A stretch of DNA of 38,478 bases, from assembly GCA_025349905.2 (NCBI GenBank), contig MU624615.1:1975-40452 (forward strand), given 5' to 3'. The notes beneath the pieces were generated by a model. It had not been told where the DNA came from, did not search any database, and saw only the letters and a program-made list of their open reading frames with translations. Of this stretch, positions 8,850-20,387 are shown piece by piece. The DNA comes from Blastocladiella britannica. Taxonomy: Eukaryota > Blastocladiomycota > Blastocladiomycetes > Blastocladiales > Blastocladiaceae. Both the position numbers and the translations under genes were made by a program. How positions within the stretch are numbered: position 1 is the stretch's first letter; each line of letters starts with the position of its first letter.

Positions 8850-11287
8850 ATGAGCGACTCGGACGACGATGACTTTGGCCCCATGCCGGCACGGCCGGAC
8901 GACAACCCGCGCCCGCGCAAGCGCACCAAGTGTAAATTTTTTTTTTTCGCGTTCTTGTCAGGCCAGACCGATCTTAATCATTTTTCGTAGACAACGCGTC
9001 CGACGAGCGCATCTACCTCAATCAGCTGCCATGCACCGACGTTTATGAAAAATCTTTTATGCACCGCGACACGCTCTCGTTCGTCGTGGTCACCAAGTAC
9101 GATTGATTTATTTGCAGCTCTCTATTTTTTTGGACTCTCTGACGATTGTTGTTGCAACTGCAACCAGGACCGAGTTTGTCGTGACTGCCTCGGTGGACGG
9201 CCACCTCAAGTTTTGGAAGAAATCGGACGACGGCATTGAATTCGTCAAGCACTTTCGCGCCCACCTTGGTCCGTCTTTTTTTCCTGATTGATTGCCAATT
9301 GCAATCTGACTCCATAAAATGAACAGGCGAAATCTCTGGCATTTCCACCAATGCTCAAGGGACATTGCTGGTCACCATCAGCCCAACCAAAGAGCTCAAG
9401 ATCTTTGACGTGCTTCAATTTGGTACTTTCCAAAAAAAAAAATTGGATCCCATTTAGTAAAGAGACAACTCACTATCGAACTGGCCAACAGACATGATCA
9501 ACATGATCCAGCTTGATTTTACACCCGGATGCGTCGCTTGGGTATATCAGCCCGACCAGGCATATTTTACAGTCGCAGTGTACGTTCCCTTCGTTTTACT
9601 CTCTTTCTCATTTGACAATCGATAAAATTAGGTCCGACGCCAACTCTGGCGCCATTCACTTGTTCGACGCCAAGGGCGATGGCAAACCCCTTCATACGGT
9701 CTCTTTGCACCGCCGCCCGGTCGCTGTCATGGCATACAATGCACATCACAACACAGTGGTCAGTATCGACACTGCTGGCATGATGGAGTACTGGGTTCCC
9801 GAGGCACCCGAGTTTTCCGTGCCCACGGCACCCGCAGTCTCGTGGCGCTTCAAGTCGGACACAGATCTGTTCGAGTTCTGCAAAAACAAGGGCAGCATCC
9901 CCTCCTCGCTCAATTTCTCGCCCGACGGGGCGCTCTTTGTCACGTACGGACTTGCTGATCGCCAGGTGCGCGTCTGGCGGTTTGCCACGGGCAAGCTGTA
10001 TCGCAAGTACGACGAGTCGCTCGCTGTAGTGGCGGAAATGCAGCAGGCCGGCACCGCCGCCAAAAAGATTGACGACATGGAGTTTGGGCGGCGCATGGCC
10101 ATGGAGCGTGAGTTGGAGGCCAATGCGCAAGCGAGCCGCTACGTCAACGCCGTCTTTGACGCATCGTCCACCTTTGTCCTCTATGCAACACCGCTTGGCG
10201 TCAAGATTGTCCATGTGGCCGCTTCCAAGGTGTCGGCGCTGATTGGCGATGCCGAAACGCTGCGCTTCCTCAACTTGGCCCTGTACCAAGGCGCGCCCAA
10301 GGCCAAGAAGGTGCGCTCCATTGCCATGGCCGCGTCCGACAATCCTGCACTGGCAGATGCTTCGCTCGTTGACCCGATGCTGGTGACCACGTCCTTCAAG
10401 AAGAACCGATTCTACTTGTTTACACGCCGCGCGCCGTCGGAGGATGCTGGGACCGCGGGTGACGGTGGCGTTGGCCGTGACGCGTTTAACGAGAAGCCGA
10501 CCAAGGAGGAGCTGACGGTCGCGGCCATCAAGCCAGCGCGCGGGCAGCTTGCCGAGGTAGCTGTGTTGCATACGACCATGGGCGACATTACGCTGCGTCT
10601 CTTTGCCGACCACACTCCAAAGACGGTGGAGAATTGGGTGACTTTGGCCAAGAACAACTATTACAATGGCCTGTTGTTCCATCGGGGTATGTATTCTACT
10701 TTTTATCAATTTGAATGCTGTTGCTGACTTGCCCTTTTTTTTTTTTTGCTCTTCAGTTATTAAAGAGTTTATGCTTCGTATGTTCCTTTTTACATTGTTT
10801 TCGATGTTGCTTTTGACGCACATATTCACTTGATCCACAGAAACGGGCGATCCCAAGGGTGATGGCACGGGCGGTGAGAGTTGCTGGGGCGGTGAGTTTG
10901 AGGACGAGATTGTGGGTAATCTCAAGCACGATCGTCCGGGCACACTTGCCATGGCCAATGCCGGACCCGGTACGCTTTCTAGTTTTTTTCTCTTCTTCCT
11001 GGAGTTGACTGACAATGATTTTGCTCTTGATGACATATGACAGACACGAACGGTACGACGACGACACCATTTACTTGATCCACAGATCCGATCCTGACCA
11101 CATATGACATATAGGATCGCAATTCTACCTCACAACGGTCGCATGCCCGTGGCTTGACGGCAAGCACACGGTGTTTGGCCGCGTCACTGCAGGACTCGAC
11201 ATTGTGCACGCCATTGAGAACACGCCAGTGGACAAGCAGGACCGGCCGCTGCGGGATGTGTCCATTACCAGCATTTCAATAAAGTGA
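8850..11287 (+). CDS. PPWD1: PPWD1: WD40-repeat peptidyl-prolyl isomerase (spliceosomal cyclophilin)
   Basis: Ten coding exons: 8850-8931, 8991-9096, 9168-9268, 9327-9422, 9492-9579, 9632-10686, 10757-10777, 10841-10969, 11044-11052 and 11115-11287; 619 residues. An acidic start ([12 protein letters not shown]) is followed by the PPWD1-typical YLNQLPC and [14 protein letters not shown], then WD repeats ([37 protein letters not shown]). The C-terminal cyclophilin domain has [48 protein letters not shown] and [12 protein letters not shown], so the catalytic Arg (LFHR) and the other pocket residues are retained. PPWD1 is a nuclear prolyl isomerase found in the spliceosomal C complex. Two exons are tiny: 21 nt (VIKEFML region) and 9 nt (11044-11052, supplying DTN of the cyclophilin motif). 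Skipping the 9-nt exon keeps the frame but deletes this invariant stretch. Confidence 0.93.
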
Positions 11288-12146
11288 GTTTATTTGTACT
11301 CATTCCAGCAGCAAACACCTGCAACTGCCAGCATCCGTGTCCGCACCCACATTCGAGCCCTCCACGACAAATGGTCGCATTCACCCCCTTGCAACGAAAG
11401 CAGAGCCGGATCTCGCCCATATGGTCGGTTGGATCCGCACCCACCTGCTACAATCAGCGATAGCACCCTCAGCGGATCCCATTCGCTCTTCCTGGCGTGC
11501 GCCAATATCGATCGTGCCACCGAACGGATCCACAATCCTTGGGATCGTTGCCTGTTAGATCCCCTGGAATACTTGCCAATAGTTTTGTTGCGGATTGTTG
11601 GACCCCAACGCCAGGAGTCCTTTCCTCGCACTTTTTGCTACAGCTACCACTTTACCAATGACCATACCGCCGGAAACAAGTAGGGTGGCTTGATTTTTTG
11701 TGTGTTTTGTATACCAATGCCATGCACACTTCGATTTCCACATCTCCTCTCTTGAACGCTTCAAACCCAACGAAAATCGCCAAAATCGGCACACATACGC
11801 ATTCTGCAGGTGCCGCAACATCCTACCGCACATTCACAGTCAACGCACAATCAAGTACAAGCAAGTGCAAACAAGAATTCGAAAGCAACACAAGAAACCA
11901 GACCCAAGACCCAAATAAGACCCAAATCTCAAGCACTCACATACTGGCCTGGTACGACCATCAAATTGCCTTAGTGAAAACAGTAGAATACCATGTAACT
12001 GACGTTGGCTCCATTAGTCAGTGCTTGCTGCGAACTTTCAAGGTATAAGAGTCCCAAGACTGGTACGTTACATTGCATTCACATTTTGCGCAAAGCATCG
12101 TGTGGTTTTTCATCATCACCTTTTTCAACAGATAATACAAGAAGAA
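11288..12146 (+). other. Intergenic and probable 5' leader of the GATA factor gene
   Basis: This 860 bp separates the PPWD1 stop from the GATA factor ATG. It is rich in GATC, with GGATCC near 11431, 11475 and 11525. Further on, at about 11870-11930, it becomes A/C-rich with a repeated GACCCAA unit, typical of a fungal 5' leader. A likely leader intron runs from 12063 (GTACGT) to 12131 (TTTCAACAG), 69 nt. No further gene is evident; open frames on both strands lack recognisable motifs. Confidence 0.55.
12063..12131 (+). other. Probable 5'-UTR intron of the GATA factor gene
   Basis: A strong donor GTACGT and an acceptor TTTTTCAACAG preceded by a pyrimidine-rich stretch delimit 69 nt, the normal intron size in this window. 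It lies 15 nt before the GATA factor start codon. An in-frame extension through it (upstream start at 12021) would add sequence unlike the rest of the protein, so the spliced-leader reading is preferred. Confidence 0.5.
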
Positions 12147-15130
12147 ATGGCCTCGAATACGTCGTCGTCCCCGTCCCCGTCCTCGTCCTCGAGCGGCGGC
12201 GGCGGTGGCCCCCTGCTCGTCGCAACAACAGCGACCACGCGGCACGCCGGTACCTCGTCTCCTGCATCCATCCCTGCATCGCCGACATCCCCAACCTCGC
12301 CGCAACCCCCAACCACCACGACCCGCCTCGTCAGCAAGGTCCTCGCCTCGACCGTGTTCCCCGAGCGGCAGCGCAAGTCCATCCAGGCCATTGACACGCC
12401 GGACGAGAACCAAGAGCTGTGGAAGCTGTACACCAAAGCCAAGGATGCGCTCCCCAATGGCAAGCGGATGGAGAATCTGACTTGGCGGCTCATGGCCCTC
12501 GGCATTTCCCACCACTCGGACGACGAGGGTGGGAGCGGCAGCGCTGCGGACCAGCAGCAACAGCAGAAACAGCAGTCGGAGCCGCCCGTCCGCCGCCGTG
12601 CCTCGTTCGACGCCGGTGACTTTAGCGCCGGCCCAAGCTCGGGCATCGCTCCCAGGCACACCCCGACCACCACCGCCGGGTTGGTTGCGGCCGCACCCAC
12701 GACATCCACCGACCTCGACTGCAACAACAACAACAATGCTGGTGACGAAGATGATGATGCCATGTTGGTGGACTTGATGGCGACGGCATCGGGTGCCCCG
12801 CGCTCCAAATCGGCCGAGCTGCCTGCGACCGAGCCGCTCCCCGGTGGCCAGATGGATGCTGCCGCGGCCTCGCTCTCTGTCCCCGTCACGCCCCGGGCCA
12901 CTCCACCCGCGGTGACCGTTGCCGACCCCTTGCTGCTCACTTCGACTTGGGCTGACATGGACGTGGACCTCGTTGCACCTCTGCCTCCCTCGACCGCTGC
13001 CTCCTCGTCCGCGTACTCTGTCGCTGCCGCCGCAGTTGCAGCATCGGCATCTGCAGCAGCTACCGCGTATTCCCATATGCCGCCCATGTACGGTGTTTCT
13101 GTGGCTCCCGCCTACCCGCAGACGTTGTACCATCCCTCGCATCAACTGCCCAACGGCAGTGGCATGTACACCATGACGCACCCAGCGGCCGCGCCGGCAC
13201 CATCATCGATTGGCGGTTTTTTGTCGTACCTCGGTGCGCCAATGGCGATGCCACCGCCGCCGCAACAACAGCAGCAGCAGCATCAGCAACTTTCGCATCC
13301 GCAGGCTGCCGACCCCAACTCGTCCGCGACCGAGCACCGCCGCGCCAAGCGTCCGCGCCAGGACAGCCTGGACGACTCGAGCGCGCTTGCAGCGGCCGCC
13401 GCCGCCGCCGCAGTCGCTGCCGCAGCAACATCGGCCATGCCCGCGCCGTCACTCATTCCCGACGTGAGCCCTTCCGCCGCGCTGGTAATGCCGCTGTCGT
13501 CCCATGCATCCATTTCGGCTCCCGCCACGCCGGCTCCACCCATGACCTCGTACCACCCGCCACCGGCTCTGATGCAGCACCACTCGTCGCCCGAAATGCA
13601 AATGGCCACCACGGCGGCGGCGGCGACGGCAGCGTCCACTCCTGCGTACTCGATGGCGCCGACGTCCATGCCCATGTCGGTGGAGCCGCAGGCAATTGTG
13701 ACGACGGGCGGCCGCAAGTCTGGGAACCCCAACTTTACCTGCACCAATTGCGAAACCACCACCACCCCACTCTGGCGCAGGAACGAGGTTTGTATTGCTT
13801 CATCACCTTCCCTTCAAGATATTACGGATTACTGATAAAATAAATATTCAAACAGCACGGAGAACCGCTCTGTAATGCATGCGGTCTTTACGCCAAGTTG
13901 CACGGCGCCGTCCGTCCGGTCGGAATGCGGTCCGACGTTATCAAGAAGCGCAAGCGTCGCGCCAAGGGCGAGGCCGCGGGGAAGCGCGAATCCTCGATGG
14001 CACCCTCGCACGCGGACTCTGTCGCAGGGACGGCGCAGCCAACGACGACCAGCTCGGCATCCGAGGCGGCAAGCGCAGCGATGAGCACGGCGGCGGCAGC
14101 GGCAGCGGTGGCAGCATCGGCAGCCGCCGCGGCTATTTCTGCATCGGGTGCAGCGCGCGGGGCCATGGGCCACATGCCCGCTCCCACGTCGGCCTTATCG
14201 AGCAGCAACCTCGACCAGCTGATGCGGCTTCACCAGGCGGCGGCCGGGTCTCCCCCATCGCTCGGGTCGATGAAACCGCCTACCACCACCGCTCCTGCGA
14301 CTTGTGCAGCGACCGCTACTACGACGACACCGGCGCCAACATCAGCGACGGCCCCGAAATTGTCGCACGCCAGTTCTTCAATGTCGTCGCGAGCCGCCTC
14401 TATGACCCCGTCGCCACAGCGACAGCAGCAACAACAGCAACAGCAACGGCCACCCATCAGCGTGGTACCGGTGACCGTGCCATCCCAGCCCGTGGCCATG
14501 CCCATGGTCATGCCTGCTCCCAATCTCAGCGGTAACGGCGGCGCCAGTGGTGGTGGCGCAAGCGGCGGCGGCATGCAAACGATCCCCGTGCTGCTACCCG
14601 ACGGCACCATCGTGCACGTCCCCCTCAACATGGTCACGGCCGGTGCCGGCGCTCTCCAGCAACACCTTGCCGGGTCGATGCAGCCTCCACCGCAAGCACA
14701 GGCGGCGTCGATAGCCGTGCCGCAGTATGCGCAGCAGCAGCAGCAGCAGCAAATGCAATACGCTCCCTCGGCGTACGCCATGCCGTCCTCGGCCCCCATG
14801 TACCCGATGCAGCCCATGACCATGCCCGGATACGCAATGCCCCGAGCGCCCATGACCCCCATGATGATGATGGGCGGTGGGCCAGTTGGAGCCGGACTTT
14901 CGGTCGCGTCGCAGCAGGGGTCGCAGCCAGCAGGTGCGATGTACGGCGGCAGAGCCCCTCAGGCGCCAACCAGCCCATCATCCTCGGGCATGTTCTTTGT
15001 ATCCCAGCAGCAGCAACAAGCGCAACCACAGGAGGGCGGCGGTGCGGAATACATGGACGCGGCCCAGGCGCAGGCGGCGTTCGATCGCATGTTTGCCCCT
15101 CCATCGTCCGCCATGGCCGTGCAAAAATGA
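12147..15130 (+). CDS. GATA zinc-finger transcription factor, AreA/Gat1 (nitrogen regulator) type
   Basis: Two exons, 12147-13787 and 13856-15130; 971 residues. At residues about 90-117 is [16 protein letters not shown] followed by [11 protein letters not shown], the fungal N-terminal motif found in AreA/Gat1-type nitrogen regulators. One GATA finger follows: C532-x2-C535-x17-C553-x2-C556 with TTPLWRRN and [12 protein letters not shown], then the basic tail [10 protein letters not shown] that contacts DNA. The single coding intron splits the finger between its two Cys pairs. The rest is low complexity: poly-Ala, poly-Gln, Ser/Thr/Pro-rich and Met/Pro-rich stretches, typical of activation domains. 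It should bind GATA sites in the nucleus and control nitrogen-source genes; the target pathway is inferred from the family. Length is similar to AreA, but the low-complexity part makes orthology to AreA versus other GATA factors uncertain. Confidence 0.88.
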
Positions 15131-15400
15131 ATATAATTATTATTTTCCGTGTTCTTTAATTCGCCCGCGTGTGCGTACGCAGGGACGCCTGCGCCGCATG
15201 GCTTCATGGAATGCGGATTCCATTGTTTTTTACCCCACACACCATGGAGTTGTCTCAATGATTTTTAAATCAAAAACAGCACACAAGCGGAGCAAGTTGC
15301 AGACCCTTCCGCCAGGCATCCCCCTGCCATGCTGGCTGGACATATTCCCTTTTCAGGCCAGCCGCCGACCACATACACAGCATAAACTAACTAAAAAAGA

Positions 15401-17652
15401 ATGAAACTTGCGCTTCGCCTGTGCGCACTGGTGATGGTCGCTGCGCTAGCGCTGGCGCTGGTCGCGGCCGATGCTCCCCGCGATGTTAATGACCGGGATC
15501 CCGCACGCCTCCGGCCAGCTCCGCATTCGGACCTAGAGCTGGACACGCCCAATCGCATGGCGCTGTCAACTCGTTCAACACGCATAGTCAAGGCGAGCCA
15601 TGACGACGATGAAGATGGCGGTGGCGATGAAGAAGACAGTGACGACGAGGACGAGGACGAGGACGACAAGCACAAGTACAGAAGGGGCGGTCGCAGCAAC
15701 AGGGGCGGCGGCAAATTTGACGATACCGTGCACCAAGACTGCGCTCCGTTGACCCAATCGACCCTATGCCCGGCGTGGGCCGCCCGCCGAGTCCAGATCC
15801 CGACCGACCAGCTCCGTGGATTCTTGCCCCTGTTTAGCGGCCGCGCAAACGGATCGGGCGTGATTTCCAGTGCCGTGATCGACCCAATCGCTCGCCGGGT
15901 TGGGATGCCGTTGACGCCCATTGTCTCAAGCGCCGAGCAGGACGCTGTGTTCCAGAACGTCTATGTCACCCATCGCAACGAACTGTTTGAGTCGGTCCTT
16001 GGGTGCTCGTTGGCGGGCTCGGCGGCGCTTCAAAACTGGATTCCGTTCATGTGTGGATGGTACGTTAATTTCTCCATTATAGTGCATGTGCAGAGACTGA
16101 GACCAAACTTTTTAACAGGCTCTTCAATTCGGCCATGCCGCAGAATGCGTGCAACCACCAAAACACGCTTCCCACGTCGCTCTGCCCGCCGGATGCGATT
16201 GCGCTCCGGGCGTCGCTGACAACGGCCATCATTTCGGGCAAGTGTATTTCGTCATCGACTCGGCGGCCCGTGTTTCCCTCGGCGGGGCTTCTGCAGCGGT
16301 ACCTCTCGCTGGTGGATCCGGGGCTCTTTGACTCGGTCTCTCGAAACGGCGGTGCGTGCATTCGCGCATCAGAGAATGAGATCGGACGCCATACCTGCGG
16401 ATGGGACACGGAGGCGGCCGCGTGCGCCAACGGGTGTCGCGCCGATGGGCTCGTGTGCACAGGGGGTCCACCACTGCCGCCACCACCGCCAGCACCTCCT
16501 TCGGCTCCAGCACCACCTACGTTACCAGTTCCGCCGTCGCCTTCAGGATCGCCCTTGCCGTCGACCACACTGGACCCTTCATTCACCACTCCAGACCCGA
16601 TCCCAACTTCAACGACCGCCTCCGGGCCGCCGACTCTGCCAACGACCGCCGAGAATCCCCCGCAGTCAACGGTCCAACCCGGCCCAAGTCCCACCGGCCA
16701 GACCCTCCCACCGCTCACTTCTGTTGATCCGAGCTCGGGCACCGGTACGGGCAATGGCGGAATGGTCCAGGACCAATCGGCAGCGGGGTCGTCGGGCTTG
16801 CGTTCCGGCACCGCGGTCGGGCTGAGTATTGGCGGCGGCGTGGCGGTGCTGGCAATTGCGGTGGCGGTGGCAGGGTACGCGTCCCATCGCCGGCAGGCTC
16901 GTTCCCGGGCCATGGAACAGCACCACTTGCACGGGCCCCAGCAGTTGTCGGGAGGGACGACTCTGTCCACGGCGGTAGGAACCGCAGTCGGGTCGGAGCC
17001 CCTTGGCGGCGGCAGTGGTGGGGGGTCGTTGACGGACCTCGCAAGGCGGCTTAGTAATGGCGCTGGCACCGGCGGTCGTCGCGTTCCGTCGTCGTCGGGA
17101 TTGCGGCCGGTCGCATTTGCACCCAATCCGTTTCTTTCTGTCTCTTCGTCCAAGGATGCCGGTGGGTCTGCATCTGCCGTTGCGGCGCCACCATTGGTCG
17201 ATACCAGAGCTAACGGGGCCAGCAGGTTCAACAGCGATCGGCGCACGCCCGCCGCTTCCGCATCGAGCCGATCAGCGCAGCCGTGGCCCGAGCGTCACTC
17301 GCTGACCGTGTCACACTACCCGTCGCTCCCACGACAGCAGCAACAACAATCGAGCGGAGACGACCGTGGGTCCTTGTCGTCTGGGAAATCCAGTGGTCAT
17401 GACATTTCACCCATCCTCGCTCGTCTCCCACCGGTCCCGCCCGAGATTGAAGACGATGGGTCGGCAATCCAGCGGGTCCTGGTAGAGGTCGAGTTTGAGC
17501 CGACGCTGGACGACGAGCTGGGCCTGGTTCCGGGCGATCGGGTGCGCGTGATTCAAGCGTTTCAGGACGGCTGGGCCGCCGGAATGCTGGAGGGGACCGA
17601 CCGGTACGGCGTCTTTCCGCTTGCGTGCTCCACTCCCATTGTCGATGAATGA
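15401..17652 (+). CDS. Secreted-domain, single-pass transmembrane protein with cytoplasmic SH3 domain
   Basis: Exons 15401-16059 and 16119-17652; 730 residues. Residues 1-22 form a signal peptide (MKLALRLCALVMVAALALAL). An acidic Asp/Glu stretch lies at about 66-90. The ectodomain, about residues 105-335, contains paired cysteines in a pattern I do not recognise (QDCAPLTQSTLCPAW, LGCSLAGSAAL, NACNHQ, HTCGW, ACANGC). A Pro/Ser/Thr-rich stalk of about 100 residues precedes one membrane helix at about 453-473 (VGLSIGGGVAVLAIAVAVAG), followed by a basic stop-transfer stretch HRRQARSR. A Ser/Gly-rich cytoplasmic part ends in an SH3 fold at about 672-728 (DELGLVPGDRVRVIQAF, GWAAGML). It looks like a cell-surface sensor or adhesion protein linked to an SH3-based signalling scaffold. 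Its stop codon is 12 bp from that of the convergent neighbour. Confidence 0.82.
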
Positions 17653-17664
17653 ATAGAAAAAGGT

Positions 17665-18686
17665 TTATTGCAAGGTGTCCATGTCGCCATAGTGTTGCTG
17701 GTGCTGCTGTGACCGCCGCGTCACGGACTCGGTCGAGAGGGCGTGCTCCAGCGTGAGGACCGTTTCTATGGACCAAAGGATTGAGTCCTCGTTCATCAAT
17801 AACAACAAAATGAATACATACCAGCCAGGACCGCCCGATCCTGCACCGCCTGGTTATACTCGTCCAGCAACCGCACCAGTCTTGCCTCGGCCATGGCCAA
17901 GATTTCGGCCACTTCCTGCGGTGTGCGTGGGAGAGCCGGGGCTGGATCGTCGGCTTCGCTGACGGGAGCCGCCGCTGCTGCTGCTGCTGCCATGGCGGCT
18001 TCGCTGGCAGGATCGTCATCATCGGTCATCATAACTGACATGGCGTCTGTCACTGCCAGGGTCGGGCGAGTGGCCCGCCACACGAGCTGCGAGAGCCCTA
18101 GCGCGAGCGACTTACCTGGCGACACGGCCCCTGTGCTGGTGGTGACCGAAGTCGATCGCGCGGGTGCCTCGAGCGGATGCGCGCCGCATTGATCGTGATT
18201 GCGCGCCGGCGATTCGGTGGCACTGGCCGCCGTCACCACGTCAAACGACGTGTCGGGCGAAGCGTCCGCAACTGCATTGTCGTGTTGCTGCTGCCCTTGC
18301 GAAACGGCTGGATGTACCGCTGGTGCTGCCAGGGACGCCGACGCAGGACCTCCAGAGACGTCGAGCTTTGCCCGGAGCATGGCGTTCTCGGCGGCCAGTG
18401 CCGTAGCGTACTGCCCAAGCCCAGCCAGCAGGCCGTCCACGACCGCCACCGTGGCCATTGGGAGTGGCGGCAGTGGTGGCGGCATCGAATTTGGGATCGA
18501 AGTGTGCACTGGCGAGACCGAGGCCGATGCCGGAGGTTGCCACATTTGCGCGGAACCAGTGGCGCGGGGAGAGCGGGCCGGAGACTGGCGAGAACGCCGC
18601 GAGGTGGAAGATACGGATACGGTCGATCCAGGCCGCGCAACCATTGGTGCGGGGCGGGCTATGATTGGCTCGGACGGTGGTGGCAT
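17665..18686 (-). CDS. Uncharacterised protein with coiled-coil segments
   Basis: Exons 18686-17822 and 17765-17665; 321 residues. I do not recognise a family. The first 80 residues are Pro/Ser/Arg-rich. Two helical, heptad-like segments are visible: LLAGLGQYATALAAENAMLR (about residues 85-110) and, at the C-terminus, VAEILAMAEARLVRLLDEYN continuing across the intron into LTLEHALSTESV and ending DMDTLQ. A poly-Ala run lies between them. The acceptor at 17766 was chosen because it continues the heptads and gives a short natural C-terminus. The ATG at 18686 is the first in frame; upstream codons in frame have no ATG. It lies 78 bp downstream of the transporter gene on the same strand. Confidence 0.65.
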
Positions 18687-18764
18687 CCTTGAAAAGTGGT
18701 TTTTGAAAGAGCTCAAAAGATGAAGAACGGCGCCGCCGCTCCTGTGGTGTATTGTATAAAATCG

Positions 18765-20387
18765 TTACTTGGCCCGCTGGTACATCCACAGCCCGACAAA
18801 GGTTAGGGCAACTCCGACCGCCTGCGTTCCCGAGACTGACTCGCCAAACCACAGGATCGCCGCCACAATGATCACGATCCGCTTGAGCAGCGACGTGATC
18901 GAGAACGTGACGGTACTGACGCGGGCCAGCACCGAGATCGACAGCAGCGCCTGCGTGAAATGGGCCAGCCCGTTGAGTGCCAGCAAGCCCAGCAGCCGCC
19001 GATCCACCGCCAATCCGGGCCCGTCGGCGGCCAGGAGCCGTGGCAAGTCGTGCGACAGCCACATGGGCAGTGTGACGCACAGCGCCATGACCGATGAGTA
19101 CGCCATGATGTTGATCTTGTCGAGGCGGACCGGTGCTGACGAGGTCATGGCGGATGCCGCGGTAGAGGAGGATGGTGGGTGCGGCAGCAGCGAGTGCTTT
19201 TCACTGGCATGCCCCGCGTGGACCGGCAGTGCAGCAGACGAAGACGACAGGAGAATGCGCTTTGAGAAGATGCTCTGCAGTACAAAGACCACCGTGGACA
19301 TGGCGGCCCACATGAATCCAGCAACGTTGAACGCAATGTTACTGGCCGAGGAGTGCTGGCCCAGCGCACATGCAAGCACCACGCCGGCCATGAGCGGAAT
19401 CAGCGCCACCCACACGTGCTTCGAGTACCGCGTGCCCAGCAACAGCGTCGATAGCAGCACCGTAAACAGCGGGCTCAGGGATTTGACGGTATGCACGAAT
19501 GCCACCGACGCGGTGGAGATCGCCGACGATGCAGCCAAATGCCCTCCAAGCTGGAAAAGACCTAAAGGAGCCACTGCCCGCACCACGCGCCACGTCGGCG
19601 CGTGCAATGACAGCGTGCCGTTCGCATGGCCTGCCGCGCACAGCACCGCCACCGCCAGAAACTGGGCAATCGTTACCGTGACCGGGTAGGGCAGCGACGT
19701 CAGGATCGATTTCTTAGCGGTGTTGGTGATGGCCGACGCCGCGTACCACACCATGCACATGGCCGGTAAGTGCAGAGGGCGTGTCGTCTCGTACAGCTGG
19801 GACAGGCACTCGCGCGATGCAGCGGCAAGCGATCCATGTCGTTGTTGAGAAGAATGATGGCGCGCGCCTGCAGACGCCGACAGACCCGTCAGCGAGGACG
19901 ACGAGGAGTTGCGCGAGCTCGAAAAGTAGTTGTGCACGTTGATGGTCAATCCGCCGCCGCTGGCATCGCTGTTACCGCGCAGCGCCGAGCGCAGGGACGC
20001 GAAATTCAGGTTGAGGTTGATGGTTGCGCGAGAAGACTTGTGTTTTGGCGAGTACTTGCCGTCGGCATCAGAGCCACTGTACGGGGGCGGAGATGCGGGC
20101 ACGGAAATGGGAATTGTGACCGAATGAGAGGAAGAGCCACTCGACGACAACGCCACTGGACTGGGTGCGGCCACATGCTGATGCTGGTGCTGCTGGTGAT
20201 GATGATGATGGTGCGGATGGCGATGCGTTGCTCCAGGTGCTCCAGGTGCCACTGCCCCAGAATGCTCCAGAAACGACATGGCCGAAGCTGACCGAACGTG
20301 ATGCGAGGGACGGCGCTGTGAAGATTCGCCGTTGCCGGTAGTTCCAATCGCCAGCGAGGGGGATGACAACAAGGAAGAAGAATCCAT
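18765..20387 (-). CDS. Triose-phosphate translocator / nucleotide-sugar transporter family protein (Sly41/SLC35E-like)
   Basis: A single exon, 540 residues. The first 200 residues are low complexity, with a His/Gln-rich run (HRHPHHHHHHQQHQHQH) and Ser-rich stretches. About ten hydrophobic segments follow from residue 204. The TPT family signature is present: NTAKKSILTSLPYPVTVTIA in the first two segments, FVHTVKSLSPLFTVLLS in the middle, and TFSITSLLKRIVIIVAAILW near the end, where the Lys-Arg pair is the substrate-contact motif of triose-phosphate translocators. Fungal members such as Sly41 act in ER/Golgi transport; plastid substrates do not apply here. The substrate is not predictable. It is the only gene of this size in the window without an intron. 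The His-rich N-terminus is not a family feature. Confidence 0.88.
   Translation of the reverse strand: MDSSSLLSSPSLAIGTTGNGESSQRRPSHHVRSASAMSFLEHSGAVAPGAPGATHRHPHHHHHHQQHQHQHVAAPSPVALSSSGSSSHSVTIPISVPASPPPYSGSDADGKYSPKHKSSRATINLNLNFASLRSALRGNSDASGGGLTINVHNYFSSSRNSSSSSLTGLSASAGARHHSSQQRHGSLAAASRECLSQLYETTRPLHLPAMCMVWYAASAITNTAKKSILTSLPYPVTVTIAQFLAVAVLCAAGHANGTLSLHAPTWRVVRAVAPLGLFQLGGHLAASSAISTASVAFVHTVKSLSPLFTVLLSTLLLGTRYSKHVWVALIPLMAGVVLACALGQHSSASNIAFNVAGFMWAAMSTVVFVLQSIFSKRILLSSSSAALPVHAGHASEKHSLLPHPPSSSTAASAMTSSAPVRLDKINIMAYSSVMALCVTLPMWLSHDLPRLLAADGPGLAVDRRLLGLLALNGLAHFTQALLSISVLARVSTVTFSITSLLKRIVIIVAAILWFGESVSGTQAVGVALTFVGLWMYQRAK

Noticed and set aside
9567..11036. 489-codon open frame on the minus strand opposite PPWD1
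   Set aside because: It is the antisense shadow of the long PPWD1 exon and introns. Its translation has no recognisable motif, while the plus strand gives a full PPWD1.
12021..12146. Extending the GATA factor to an upstream in-frame start
   Set aside because: The extension crosses a sequence with strong donor and acceptor sites and an intron-like length; it is better explained as a 5'-UTR intron.
12018..13181. 387-codon minus-strand frame opposite the GATA factor
   Set aside because: Arg/Gly/His-rich translation is what the GC-rich, Ala/Ser-coding plus strand gives in reverse; no family match.
18769..19689. 306-codon plus-strand frame opposite the transporter
   Set aside because: The minus-strand frame is a full TPT-family transporter with membrane helices; this one is its mirror.
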